A stretch of 64,000 bases of DNA from Geodermatophilus marinus (GCF_003428645.1 NZ_QVQH01000011.1:62001-126000); one strand, 5' to 3'; positions 1-11,540 are shown, numbered from the stretch's first letter. A program made the numbers and translations. The notes: a model not told the origin generated them from the sequence alone.

Positions 1-1
1 C

Positions 2-442
2 GTCCGCGTGCCGCTGGTGCAGCTGCTGTCGGCGTCGGGGGCGCCCTACGACCTGGTCGCCACCGGTGACGACCGCACCTACGCCGACCTCTCCACCGCC
101 GAGGGGCTGGCGGACGTCGCCGGGTACGCCGACGGCGTCGGCCCCGAGAAGGCCCAGGTGATCCCGCGGGAGGACGACGGCACGCTGGGCGAGCCGACCG
201 GCTTCGTCGACGACGCGCACGCCGCCGGCCTGCTGGTGCACCCGTACACGTTCCGCAACGAGAACACCTTCCTGCCGGCCGACCTGCGCGATGGCGGGGC
301 CGAGGACGACTACGGGCGGGCCATCGAGGAGCAGCTCGCCTTCTGGGAGGCCGGGGTGGACGGCCTGTTCACCGACAACCCGGACACCGGCGTGGTCTCG
401 CGGGAGCTGTTCGAGGAGGGCGCCGAACGGCCGGCGGCCTGA
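2..442 (+). CDS. Glycerophosphodiester phosphodiesterase, C-terminal part
   Basis: This is the 3' end of a gene that enters from the left edge; about 147 residues are visible. The GDPD family hydrolyses glycerophosphodiesters to glycerol-3-phosphate and an alcohol on a TIM barrel. Visible family features are VHPYTFRNENTF, followed by an acidic stretch, and the closing strand GVDGLFTDNPDT, which is typical of the last barrel strands. The catalytic N-terminal HRG and acidic metal ligands lie outside the window, so completeness cannot be judged. An inverted repeat follows the stop codon. Confidence 0.85.
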   Translation, partial: VRVPLVQLLSASGAPYDLVATGDDRTYADLSTAEGLADVAGYADGVGPEKAQVIPREDDGTLGEPTGFVDDAHAAGLLVHPYTFRNENTFLPADLRDGGAEDDYGRAIEEQLAFWEAGVDGLFTDNPDTGVVSRELFEEGAERPAA

Positions 443-445
443 GCC

Positions 446-495
446 CCCGGTGGGGTGACACGGGCGCATTCCGCGCGCTGTGGCGCCCCACCGGG
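446..495 (+). terminator. Inverted repeat after the GDPD gene
   Basis: The 10-nt arm CCCGGTGGGG (446-455) has its exact complement at 486-495, with a 30-nt loop that is itself GC-rich. It begins 3 nt after the GDPD stop codon and ends before the next start. There is no U tract, as is usual for high-GC actinobacterial terminators, so function is inferred from position only. Confidence 0.4.
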
Positions 496-1219
496 AAGTC
501 CGGGCGGCGGGGGCGCGTTGCGCCGGTCGTGGAGGTCGAGATCTGGTCCGACGTCGTCTGCCCGTGGTGCGCGATCGGCAAGCGCCGGTTCGAGGAGGCG
601 CTGTCCCGGTTCCCGCACCGGGAGGACGTCGAGGTCGTGTGGCGGGCCTTCGAGCTCGACCCCGCGGCGGGCTCCGAACCCGCCGGGCAGCCGGCCGGGG
701 CGACCGGGTACGCCGAACGGCTGGCGGCCAAGTACGGCACCGACGTCGCCTCGGCTCAGCGGATGGTCGACTCGATGACCGAGGCCGCGGCCGCGGAGGG
801 CCTGGAGTTCCGCTTCGACCGGGCGGTGCGGGCCAACACGTTCCAGGCCCACCAGGTGATCCACCTGGCGGGCGAGCGCGGGGTGCAGGACGCCGTGAAG
901 GCGCGCCTGCTGCGGGCCTACTTCGCCGAGGGGGAGGCGGTCGGCGACCGGGAGACGCTGGTGCGGCTGGCCGGGGAGGCCGGGCTGGACGCCGAGGAGG
1001 TCCGGGCGGTGCTCGCCGACCAGCGGCACGCCGACGCCGTGCGGGCCGACGAGGCGGAGGCGCAGGCGCTGGGCATCCGGGGCGTGCCGTTCTTCGTGCT
1101 CGACCGCAGGTACGGGGTCTCCGGGGCCCAGCCGGCCGACGTCCTGCTGCAGGCGCTGGAGCGGGCCTGGGCCGAGCGCCCCCCCGCTGGTCCCGGCCGA
1201 CTGATCGGCGCGGGCGGCC

Positions 1220-2788
<1,569 letters not shown>

Positions 2789-2840
2789 CACGGGCCCTCC
2801 TCGCACGGGGTGTGACGCGGGTCATGCTGTCGGGGCCGGG

Positions 2841-2866
2841 GCGGACGGTCAACCCTGACCGTCCGC
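2841..2866. promoter_or_regulatory. Candidate TetR operator O1 (fadD side)
   Basis: Perfect inverted repeat: arm GCGGACGGTCA at 2841-2851 and its exact complement at 2856-2866, with a 4-nt spacer. It lies about 50 bp upstream of the fadD start. A related repeat with the same spacer lies between the TetR gene and the first acyl-CoA dehydrogenase, so both divergent transcripts are probably controlled by the local TetR protein (inference). Confidence 0.7.
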
Positions 2867-2899
2867 CGACCCGGGCCACCGCCCCGACGAGGAGCGCCG

Positions 2900-3535
2900 T
2901 CACCCCTCCGGGCGCGGGAAGAGCATCCGGGCGGCCAGCCGCTTCCACAGCGCCAGGTGCGGGTCGGTGGCCGCCGGCCGGGCCTCGAAGGCGTACACGC
3001 AGGCCACCCCGCGCATGCTCGTGAACAGCAGCTCGCACAGCTCGGCGTAGAGCGGGGCGGCGGCGATCTCCGGGCCCCAGATGCCGTCGGCGACCAGCCG
3101 GATCGAGGTCCGCAGCCGGCGCTCCTCCGCCTGCAGCGCGCCTCGCAGCTCCGGGTCCGTGCGGGCCGCCGTCCACAGCTCCATCGCCGCCCAGAAGGGC
3201 GGCTCGTGGAACGTGGCCCACATCAGGTCGATGGCCCGGTCGACCCGCTCGGGCCCGGGCGGCTGGTCGGTCATCAGGGCCGCGGCCCGCGCCTGGACCT
3301 CGGCCAGCAGGGTGGTCGACAGGTGCCCCGCGGCGGCGACCAGCAGCTGGGCCCGCGACGGGAAGTGGTGCAGCAGCCGGCCGCGGGACACCCCGGCCCG
3401 CGCCTGCACGGCCAGCGTGGAGGCGCCCGCGTAGCCGGACTCGACCAGGCAGGCCACGGCGGCGTCCAGGATGAGCGCCCGGCTGTCGGCGGTCCGCGCG
3501 GACCGGCTCCGCGGTGGTGCTGGCTCGGCGGTCAC
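2900..3535 (-). CDS. TetR/AcrR-family transcriptional regulator
   Basis: About 211 residues. The N-terminal helix-turn-helix runs through LILDAAVACLVESGYAGAS, then VQARAGVSRGRLLHHFPSRAQLL, the classic TetR recognition helix and HF.S..LL signature. The C-terminal ligand domain resembles the TetR_C type found beside fatty-acid genes. The frame is open upstream to 3661, but that extension reads through the promoter region of the dehydrogenase operon, so I prefer the GTG at 3535. It sits between fadD and the divergent dehydrogenases; the two repeats at 2841 and 3565 are likely its operators, with an acyl-CoA or related compound as probable inducer (inferred). Confidence 0.9.
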   Translation of the reverse strand: MTAEPAPPRSRSARTADSRALILDAAVACLVESGYAGASTLAVQARAGVSRGRLLHHFPSRAQLLVAAAGHLSTTLLAEVQARAAALMTDQPPGPERVDRAIDLMWATFHEPPFWAAMELWTAARTDPELRGALQAEERRLRTSIRLVADGIWGPEIAAAPLYAELCELLFTSMRGVACVYAFEARPAATDPHLALWKRLAARMLFPRPEG

Positions 3536-3564
3536 CCGGGGCAGGGTAGGCGCGCGACGCCCGC

Positions 3565-3590
3565 ACGGACAGTCACCGTTGACCGTTCCG
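3565..3590. promoter_or_regulatory. Candidate TetR operator O2 (dehydrogenase side)
   Basis: Imperfect inverted repeat ACGGACAGTCA / TGACCGTTCCG with a 4-nt spacer, located in the divergent promoter region. The left arm matches O1 (2841) at 9 of 11 positions and the right arm at 8 of 11, and the GTCA-N4-TGAC core is identical. Repression of both the TetR gene and the dehydrogenase operon from this site is inferred. Confidence 0.65.
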
Positions 3591-3644
3591 GGTGACCGCT
3601 GCCACGCTGCGCACCCGAGCGCTCGACTCGAGGAGGAGGCAGGC

Positions 3645-4874
3645 GTGGACTTCGACGACACCCCCGACGAGGCGGCCTACCGGGCCGACGTCCGGGCCCG
3701 GCTGGAACGCGCCGCCGGGGACCTGCTGCACGTCGGCGCCGGCGACCGGGTGGACGCCGGCACCCACGAGGCCGAGCTGCGGCGCACCCAGCGGGTGCTG
3801 GCCGAGGCCGGCCTCGTCGGCGTCACCTGGCCGCGGGAGTACGGCGGCCAGGGCGGCACGCTGGTCCAGCAGGCGATCGTGCAGCAGGAGCTGGCCCGGG
3901 CCGGCGTCCCGACGCTGATCAACCACATCGGCATCGGCATGTGCGGCCCCACCGTCATCGCACACGGCAGCGACGAGCAGCGCGCCCGTTACCTCGTCCG
4001 GCTGCTGCGGGCCGACGACGTGTGGTGCCAGCTGTTCAGCGAGCCGGCGTCCGGCTCGGACCTCGCCGCGCTGCGCACCACCGCCGTCCGGGACGGCGGC
4101 GACTGGGTGGTCAACGGCCAGAAGGTGTGGACGACGCTGGCCCACGTCGCCGACTTCGGCATCCTGCTCACCCGCACCGACCCGGACACACCGAAGCACG
4201 CCGGCCTGACGATGTTCGTCGTCGACATGCACGCCCCCGGGGTGACCGTGCGCCCGCTGCGGCAGATGGTCGGCTCGGCGGGCTTCAACGAGGTCTTCTT
4301 CGACGACGTCCGCATCCCGGACGCCGAGCGGCTCGGCGAGCCCGGCGAGGGCTGGCGGGTCGCCCTCACCACGCTGATGAACGAGCGGGTGGCGATCGGC
4401 GGCGCGGGCGGCGACCTGGGCCTGCCGGTGGAGACCCTGGTCCGGCACGCCCGCGAGCGGCTGCCCCGGCTCGACCCCGACCGGCAGGTGCTGGCCCGCC
4501 AGGCGGTGGGCCGGGCCGTGGTGGCCTCGCTGGCCACCCGCTACACCGGCTACCGGAGGTTCACCGTGCTCAGCCAGGGCGGCGTGCCCGGCCCGGAGGC
4601 CAGCGCCGGCAAGCTCGCCGGCACCGCGGCGGCGAAGCTGGTGGCCGACGCCGGCGTGCGGCTGCTCGGCGACGACGCGGTCTACGCGGCGGCCGCCGAC
4701 GGCGACGACTCCTGGCAGCGCACCAACGGCTACCTGCCGGGCCTGGCCATCGCCGGCGGCACCGACCAGGTGCTGCGCAACATCCTCGGCGAGCGGGTGC
4801 TGGGCCTGCCGCCGGAACCGCGCTCGGACAAGGCGGCGCCCTTCTCGGGCCGGCCCGCAGGGGGTGCCCGGTGA
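3645..4874 (+). CDS. Acyl-CoA dehydrogenase, large subunit type (409 aa)
   Basis: FAD-dependent acyl-CoA dehydrogenase, first of two adjacent family members. Recognisable blocks are TWPREYGGQGG, LFSEPASGSDLA (FAD/substrate loop), NGQKVWTT, the middle beta domain ending EVFFDDVRIPD, and the C-terminal GGTDQVLRNILGERVLGLP. The GTG start is preceded by AGGAGGAGG with 5 nt spacing, which rules out the longer upstream frame. It overlaps the next gene by GTGA. A dehydrogenase this length followed by a shorter 330-aa one is the actinobacterial arrangement for alpha2beta2 heteromeric enzymes (as in cholesterol side-chain FadE pairs); that quaternary structure is inferred here. Confidence 0.93.
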   Translation: MDFDDTPDEAAYRADVRARLERAAGDLLHVGAGDRVDAGTHEAELRRTQRVLAEAGLVGVTWPREYGGQGGTLVQQAIVQQELARAGVPTLINHIGIGMCGPTVIAHGSDEQRARYLVRLLRADDVWCQLFSEPASGSDLAALRTTAVRDGGDWVVNGQKVWTTLAHVADFGILLTRTDPDTPKHAGLTMFVVDMHAPGVTVRPLRQMVGSAGFNEVFFDDVRIPDAERLGEPGEGWRVALTTLMNERVAIGGAGGDLGLPVETLVRHARERLPRLDPDRQVLARQAVGRAVVASLATRYTGYRRFTVLSQGGVPGPEASAGKLAGTAAAKLVADAGVRLLGDDAVYAAAADGDDSWQRTNGYLPGLAIAGGTDQVLRNILGERVLGLPPEPRSDKAAPFSGRPAGGAR

Positions 4875-5863
4875 ACTTCGACCTCGGACCGGACCAGCGC
4901 GACGCGGCGGCCGGCGCCCGCGAGTTCTACCGCGGGCAGGCCTCGGCCGCCGCCGCCCGCGCCGCGCTGGAGGGCGGTGCGGTCGCCCCCGGGCACAAGG
5001 CGCTGGCCGACATCGGCTTCCTGGGCATCACCGTCCCGGAGGCGGCCGGTGGCGCGGGCGGCTCGGTGCTCGACCTGGCCGTCGTCGCCGAGCAGGGCGG
5101 CGCCGTGCTGGCCGGCCCCTCGCTGGTCACCGCGGCCCGGGCGGCGGTGCTGCTCGCCGACCACCCCGACCTCGCCGGGCAGCTGGCCGACGGCTCGGCG
5201 GCGCTCGCCGTGCTCGACGGGTCGGTCGACGGCTCCGCGCCGTCGCTGGACGCCGCCGGGGCGACGCTGTTCCTCGCCCTGGACGACTCCGGCGCGCTCG
5301 TCGCCGGCGAGGGCGAGGCCACCTCCGGCGCGCCCCTGGACGCCACCCGTGGGCTGGCCTCGGTGCGGATGACCACGCGGCGGGTGCTGACCGAGGACGC
5401 GACGGCGCTGTGGGAGCGGGCACGGCAGGTCGCTGCCACCGTCCTGGCCGCGGAGGGGCTCGGCGCGGCCGACCGCTGCGTGCAGATGGCGGTGGGCTAC
5501 GCGCAGGAGCGGGAGGCCTTCGGCCGGCGGATCGGCTCCTACCAGTCGGTCAAGCACATGCTGGTCGACGCCTGGGTCGGGGTGGACCAGCTGCGCTCGC
5601 TGGTGTGGTGGGCGGCGTGGGCGGCCGACGCCGCGCCGGACGAGCTGCCGCTGGCGGCCTCGGCGGCGAAGGCGTGGGCGGCCGAGGTCGTCGAGCGCGC
5701 CGCCGAGACCTGCATCCAGGTGCACGGCGGGATCGGGTTCACCTGGGAGCACGACGCGCACCTGTACTGGCGCCGCGCGAAGGTCGACCGGCTGCTGCTC
5801 GGGGACGCCGCCGAGCACCTCGACGCGGTGGCCCGGCTCGCGGTGGCCGGCTCGCTCGCGTGA
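4871..5863 (+). CDS. Acyl-CoA dehydrogenase, short subunit type (330 aa)
   Basis: Second acyl-CoA dehydrogenase, shortened in the middle domain relative to the first. Family marks: FLGITVPEAAGGAG, AVGYAQEREAFGRRIGSYQ in the C-terminal helical domain, and QVHGGIGFTWEHDAHLYWRR near the end, which is typical of actinobacterial FadE partner subunits. The start is fixed by the GTGA overlap with the upstream gene and the stop overlaps the hydratase start in the same way, so the three genes are translationally coupled. It probably forms a complex with its neighbour and oxidises an acyl-CoA; the substrate is not evident. Confidence 0.92.
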   Translation: MNFDLGPDQRDAAAGAREFYRGQASAAAARAALEGGAVAPGHKALADIGFLGITVPEAAGGAGGSVLDLAVVAEQGGAVLAGPSLVTAARAAVLLADHPDLAGQLADGSAALAVLDGSVDGSAPSLDAAGATLFLALDDSGALVAGEGEATSGAPLDATRGLASVRMTTRRVLTEDATALWERARQVAATVLAAEGLGAADRCVQMAVGYAQEREAFGRRIGSYQSVKHMLVDAWVGVDQLRSLVWWAAWAADAAPDELPLAASAAKAWAAEVVERAAETCIQVHGGIGFTWEHDAHLYWRRAKVDRLLLGDAAEHLDAVARLAVAGSLA

Positions 5864-6744
5864 CCCCCACCCAGCTGCGCTACGAGGTCGCCGACGGGAT
5901 CGCCACGATCACCCTGTCCCGCCCGGAGTCGCTCAACGCCTTCACCCCGGTCATGGCCGCCGAGTTCGCGGCCGCGGCCCGGCAGGCCGACGCCGACGAC
6001 GACGTCCGGGTGGTCGTGGTGACCGGTGCCGGCCGGGCGTTCTGCGCCGGCGCCGACCTCGGCGGCGGGGGCGGCACCTTCCGGGACCGCGGCGCCCGGC
6101 CCGACCCCGTGCCGCGCGGCACGATCGACGGCGTGCCGCGGGACTGGGGCGGCATCGCGTCCCTGCCGTTCGCGGCGCTGCGCAAGCCGGTCATCGCCGC
6201 GGTCAACGGTCCGGCGGTGGGCATCGGGGCGACGATCACGCTGCCGATGGACGTGCGGATCGCCGCCGAGTCGGCCCGGTTCGGCTTCGTCTTCGCCCGC
6301 CGCGGCATCGTGCCGGAGGCCGCCTCGACGTGGTTCCTGCCCCGGGTGGTCGGCATCAGCCAGGCGGTCGAGTGGGTGGCCACCGGCCGGGTGTTCGACG
6401 CCGCCGAGGCCCTCCGCGGCCGGCTGGTCTCCCGGGTGGTGCCCGACGACGAGCTGCTGCCGACGGCGCTGGGCCTGGCCCGGGAGATCGCCGAGAACAC
6501 CTCCGGCATCGCCGTCGGTGCGGCCCGGCAGCTGCTGTGGTCGATGCTCGGGGCGCCGTCCCCGTGGGACGCACACCGGGCCGAGTCGCGGGCGCTGGCC
6601 GAGCTGGGCGCCGGCCCGGACGCCGTCGAGGGCGTGACCTCCTTCCTCGAGAAGCGCCCGCCCCGGTTCGCCGCCCGGCTGGGGGAGGGCTCGGTCGCCG
6701 GCGTCCCGCGCTGGCCGGCCGCGCCGGAGGACGCCGGGCCGTGA
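5860..6744 (+). CDS. Enoyl-CoA hydratase/isomerase (crotonase family)
   Basis: Crotonase-fold protein, 294 residues. The first oxyanion-hole block is FCAGADLGGGGG near residue 66 and the second is NGPAVGIGATITLPMD. A glutamate in RRGIVPEAAS occupies the place of the catalytic acid/base Glu of hydratases. An insertion of about 30 residues after AGADL (with two RGT/RD-rich segments) makes it longer than the usual 260. It is the third gene of the GTGA-coupled operon and would hydrate the enoyl-CoA made by the two dehydrogenases. A 20-bp inverted repeat overlaps its stop codon. Confidence 0.92.
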   Translation: MTPTQLRYEVADGIATITLSRPESLNAFTPVMAAEFAAAARQADADDDVRVVVVTGAGRAFCAGADLGGGGGTFRDRGARPDPVPRGTIDGVPRDWGGIASLPFAALRKPVIAAVNGPAVGIGATITLPMDVRIAAESARFGFVFARRGIVPEAASTWFLPRVVGISQAVEWVATGRVFDAAEALRGRLVSRVVPDDELLPTALGLAREIAENTSGIAVGAARQLLWSMLGAPSPWDAHRAESRALAELGAGPDAVEGVTSFLEKRPPRFAARLGEGSVAGVPRWPAAPEDAGP

Positions 6745-6791
6745 GCGGAGTGGATCCGTCGGCGTCACACTGACGGATCCACCCCGCTCAC
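6741..6791. terminator. Long inverted repeat at the end of the hydratase gene
   Basis: Twenty-nucleotide arms at 6741-6760 and 6772-6791 pair with a single mismatch around an 11-nt loop. The left arm begins GTGAGCGG and includes the hydratase stop codon (6742-6744). It could end the operon, and since the MarR gene converges on it, it may act in both directions. No U tract follows. Confidence 0.6.
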
Positions 6792-6886
6792 CTCGGGCGA
6801 GGGCGGCGACCGGCGGGTGCGGGACGTGCTGCCGGAGGAGACCGAGGTCCTGCTCGGCCCGCCGCTGCTCGGCCGCCCCGTGCGGC

Positions 6887-7390
6887 TCAGCGCGGGGAGA
6901 GGTGGCGCAGCAGGGTCTCCCCGAGGTCCCGCATGGCCGCGACCTGCGCGGGGGTCAGCTGGTCGAACAGGTGGGCGCGCACGCTCTCCACGTGCACCGG
7001 GGCGGCGGCCTCGAGCGCGGCGAAGCCCTCGTCGGTGAGGACGGCGAGCTGCCCGCGGCCGTCCTCCGGGCAGACCTGCCGCCGGACCCAGCCGCGCTCC
7101 TCCAGCCGGGAGACCGCGTGCGAGAGCCGGCTGCGGGAGGACAGGCACCGGTCGGCGAGCTCGCTCATGCGCATCATGCGGCCCGGCGTCTCCGACAGCT
7201 GGACCAGGATCTCGTAGTAGGCGTGCGAGATGCCGGTGCCGTGGGAGAGCTCGCGGTCCAGCCGGTCCTGCAGCAGCAGGGTGCTGTAGAGCCACGCGCG
7301 CCACGCCTTCTGCTCCTCGGCGTCCAGCCAGCGGGGCTCCCCCGTGGGGGAGCCGGGGGCGTCGGGGCCCGGGGACGCGTGCGAACTCAT
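6887..7390 (-). CDS. MarR-family transcriptional regulator
   Basis: About 167 residues with the MarR winged helix: helix pairs LYSTLLLQDRLDREL and SHAYYEILVQLSETPG, the recognition helix in SSRSRLSHAVSRLEERGWVRR, and the wing with CPEDGRGQLAVLTDEG. It is divergent from the YceI gene with an 88-bp gap that carries repeated TCAAG/TCAAC elements. MarR-YceI pairs are common in actinobacteria, where the regulator usually represses its neighbour; the inducer is unknown. Convergent with the hydratase operon, separated by the long inverted repeat. Confidence 0.92.
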   Translation of the reverse strand: MSSHASPGPDAPGSPTGEPRWLDAEEQKAWRAWLYSTLLLQDRLDRELSHGTGISHAYYEILVQLSETPGRMMRMSELADRCLSSRSRLSHAVSRLEERGWVRRQVCPEDGRGQLAVLTDEGFAALEAAAPVHVESVRAHLFDQLTPAQVAAMRDLGETLLRHLSPR

Positions 7391-7414
7391 GCGTTGAGAG
7401 TACTGGCGGAATAC

Positions 7415-7466
7415 TCAAGTCTTCAACTACGCTACCGTCTGCGCAGAAGGTCAAGCGCTCAACTAC
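7415..7466. promoter_or_regulatory. Direct repeats in the MarR-YceI divergent promoter
   Basis: TCAAG-N3-TCAACTAC occurs at 7415-7430 and again at 7451-7466, a 36-bp period. TTGAG (7394-7398) and CTCAA (7414-7418) add a partial inverted pair. These are plausible MarR binding sites controlling both directions; the assignment rests on position and repetition. Confidence 0.5.
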
Positions 7467-7478
7467 CTGGAGGTCACC

Positions 7479-8045
7479 GTGACCAGCACCCTCTCCGCCA
7501 CGCAGATCCCCGGCTACGTCGCCGGCACCTGGGACATCGACGCGAGCCACTCGACGGTCGGCTTCTCGGTGCGCCACATGATGGTCAGCAAGGTCCGCGG
7601 CTACTTCCGCGAGTTCGGCGGCGAGATCGTCACCGCCGAGGACCCGGCCCGGAACGGCGTCACCGCCGTCGTCGAGCTGGCCTCGATCGACACCCGGCAG
7701 GAGCAGCGCGACGCGCACATCCGCTCGGCCGACTTCTTCGACGTCGAGAACCACCCGCGGATGACCTTCCGGTCCACCGGCGTGCGCGCCGAGGGCGGGG
7801 ACTGGTTCGTCGACGGCGAGCTGACCCTCAAGGGCCGCACCCGCCCGGTGACCCTCGCCCTCGAGCTCAACGGCTTCGGCGCCGACGCCTACGGCGGCTA
7901 CCGCGCCGGCTTCTCCGCCCGCACCGAGATCAACCGCAACGACTTCGGGGTCGACATCAAGATGCCGATGGACGGCGGCGGCGTCGTCGTCGGCGACAAG
8001 GTCGCCATCGAGCTGGAGATCGAGGCCGTGCTGCGCACCGCCTGA
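7479..8045 (+). CDS. YceI-family lipocalin-like protein
   Basis: 188 residues of YceI-like beta-barrel sequence, a fold that binds polyisoprenoids or amphiphiles in structurally known members. Motifs: [20 protein letters not shown] at the N-terminus, [23 protein letters not shown] in the middle, and NRNDFGVD near the C-terminus. There is no signal peptide, so it is probably cytoplasmic as in many actinobacterial members. The GTG start has GGAGG 7 nt upstream. A strong hairpin follows at 8090-8122. Likely regulated by the divergent MarR protein; its ligand here is unknown. Confidence 0.93.
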   Translation: MTSTLSATQIPGYVAGTWDIDASHSTVGFSVRHMMVSKVRGYFREFGGEIVTAEDPARNGVTAVVELASIDTRQEQRDAHIRSADFFDVENHPRMTFRSTGVRAEGGDWFVDGELTLKGRTRPVTLALELNGFGADAYGGYRAGFSARTEINRNDFGVDIKMPMDGGGVVVGDKVAIELEIEAVLRTA

Positions 8046-8089
8046 GGCAGGACCGCCCTCCTCCGCTGGGCGGCCGTCCCCGTACGCCA

Positions 8090-8122
8090 CCAGGGCCCCG
8101 GGCACCGCGCCCGGGGCCCTGG
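8090..8122 (+). terminator. Perfect hairpin after the YceI gene
   Basis: The 14-nt arm CCAGGGCCCCGGGC (8090-8103) and its exact complement (8109-8122) enclose a 5-nt loop. It stands 45 nt after the YceI stop. Good candidate for an intrinsic, U-less terminator. Confidence 0.65.
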
Positions 8123-8201
8123 CGCGCCCGGGGCGGGTGGCGCACGGGGTCCCAGGGGCCCGCCCGGGGACTCCCGGCCCGTCCCGGACGACCACGATGG
8201 C

Positions 8202-8364
8202 GTGGAGAGGTCCCCGCTGCCCTGGCTGGCGACCGCGGCGCGCCTGGTGCTGGGCGGTGTGCTCCCGGTGGCCGGCGCGCTGGAGCTGCCGGACCCGGAC
8301 ACCGCCGTCCGCGCCGTGCACCGCCGAGGGGCTGCGCGCCGCGGTCGAGGCGGCCACCGCCTGA
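8202..8364 (+). pseudogene. MauE/DoxX-like gene remnant
   Basis: From the GTG at 8202 the reading frame gives about 37 residues resembling the first membrane helix of actinobacterial MauE/DoxX proteins ([14 protein letters not shown] followed by [17 protein letters not shown]). The family then continues for roughly 100 more residues with three more helices, but here the frame dissolves into arginine-rich sequence. A different frame immediately after it reads [15 protein letters not shown] then stop, which looks like a genuine C-terminus. The simplest reading is an internal deletion that joined the start of one gene to the end of it or of a neighbour, out of frame. Confidence 0.5.
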
Positions 8365-8387
8365 GCCCGCGCGGGGACACTGGCGCC

Positions 8388-8738
8388 ATGACGACCTCGA
8401 CGCTGACCCGTGCCCGCACCCGGTTCCCCTCCGCCGTCCTCGTCGCCGTCGGCCTGGCCGCCGGGTTCGGGGTCGCGCAGGGCACCGGCGTCCGGGCGCT
8501 CGGCGGCGCGGTCTTCGCCCTGGGCGGGCTGGCCGCGGCCTGGCTGTGGGTGCAGCGACGCGGGTGGGCCGTTGCGCTCGGCCTGGGCGCCCTGTACGTC
8601 GGCGCCTTCGTGCTCGCCCACGTCCTCGCCCTCGGGATGGGGATGGCGGCCTGGCTGGCGGTGAGTCTGGTCACGATCGCCGCCGCGGGGGTCACCTGGG
8701 CCGTCGCGGACCGTCCCCGTCCGGGCGCCGGCGCGTAG
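8388..8738 (+). CDS. Small membrane protein (116 aa), unknown function
   Basis: I do not recognise a named family. The sequence shows an N-terminal basic stretch and then four hydrophobic segments (about residues 14-30, 34-52, 58-76 and 80-102), with hardly any loops, consistent with a small integral membrane protein. The ATG at 8388 is chosen over the in-frame GTG at 8202 because the upstream part belongs to the gene remnant. It lies between that remnant and typA with no shared operon signal. Confidence 0.6.
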   Translation: MTTSTLTRARTRFPSAVLVAVGLAAGFGVAQGTGVRALGGAVFALGGLAAAWLWVQRRGWAVALGLGALYVGAFVLAHVLALGMGMAAWLAVSLVTIAAAGVTWAVADRPRPGAGA

Positions 8739-8843
8739 GTTGGGAAGGTCGCCGGGCCGGCGGCCGTTACCCCTGGTGTCTGGGCGCCCCGTGGACGAGT
8801 CGGGCGCGCCGACCCACCGAGACCTCCTGAGGTGCCCTTCCGC

Positions 8844-10733
<1,890 letters not shown>

Positions 10734-10991
10734 GGGAGGGCCTTCTCGCACGCCCGCCGGGAGGCCGGGGAGTCGCCGTCACGACGGCAGCGCGGTCCTC
10801 GAGCCGCGCGCTGGCCGGCCGCCGACCGGCCGGGGCGTCGTGACCAGACCGTGACCGGTGGTGATGACGAGCCGGAGGCCGCCGACCCGCCCGTCCCCGG
10901 CTCGCCGGGCGCCCCGGTGCCGCCCGCCTACGGTCGGGTCGGGGTCGTCTCCCCGCGGCCCCGGGAGCGGAGAAGGAGAGGGCGGACCTCG

Positions 10992-11480
10992 ATGAGCAGT
11001 GCGCAGGTGCCGGGCGGTTTCCGCGGCGGGATCGACGTCCGGGTGAGCGTGCGCAGCGATGCGGGTGCCGGGGAGGCGGCCTTCGACGGGGCCTGGTTCC
11101 CCCGCAGCCGCGACCTCGCCGTCGAGGTCCCCGAGCTCGTGGCGGCCCTGGAGCGGCACGGGATCCGGGTGGAGCGGTTCACCCACCCCATCGAGCCGTG
11201 GCTGCCCGCGCCGCGCAAGGTGGTCGTCAACGGCCGGGTGGTGCGCACCGGCGGGTTCCGCAGCATGGACCCCAACCTGGTGTGCCTGAGCTGGGCCGGC
11301 GGCAACCGGCGCGGCAACCTCCTCGTCGTCCCGCCGGAGACCGACGTCATCACCGGGTCGCGGGCGCTGCGCCTGTGCACCCGCCGCAACCTGCCGCGCT
11401 CGCCGCAGCTGGTGCTCGCGGCCGCGCGCACCTCGCCCGTCCCGCACGTCGTCGCGCAGGTGGACTCCCGGGCGGTCTGA
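10992..11480 (+). CDS. DUF5994 family protein
   Basis: 162-residue actinobacterial protein of unknown function. Family-like features are DGAWFPRSRDLAVEVPELVAAL, WLPAPRKVVVNGRVVRTGGFRSMDPN and LLVVPPETD. It has no signal peptide or membrane segment. The ATG at 10992 follows a GGAGAGGG Shine-Dalgarno-like sequence, and a TACGGT box near 10929 could be its -10 element. An upstream in-frame GTG at 10851 would add low-complexity sequence and is rejected. A copy of the dispersed palindromic repeat begins right after the stop. Confidence 0.8.
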   Translation: MSSAQVPGGFRGGIDVRVSVRSDAGAGEAAFDGAWFPRSRDLAVEVPELVAALERHGIRVERFTHPIEPWLPAPRKVVVNGRVVRTGGFRSMDPNLVCLSWAGGNRRGNLLVVPPETDVITGSRALRLCTRRNLPRSPQLVLAAARTSPVPHVVAQVDSRAV

Positions 11481-11540
11481 AGGAGGACCCCCCTCCTCCC
11501 CACCCCTCGCTCCGCTCGGGGCGGTGCCCGGGAGGGGCCG
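11481..11540. repeat. Dispersed GC-rich palindromic repeat, copy 1
   Basis: Starts directly after the DUF5994 stop codon with AGGAGGACCCCC, continues with CCCCACCCCTCGCTCCGCTC and GGGGCGGTGCCC, and closes with GGGAGGGGCC. The same core in reverse orientation is found at 12640-12710, and a diverged version at 60363-60563. The inner part can fold (CGAGCGGAGCG symmetry). Position after stop codons suggests a terminator-like or REP-like role. Confidence 0.7.

Noticed and set aside
3471-3644. Upstream extension of the first acyl-CoA dehydrogenase to 3471
   Set aside because: It crosses the divergent promoter and operator; the AGGAGGAGG before GTG 3645 and the family start agree on the shorter form.
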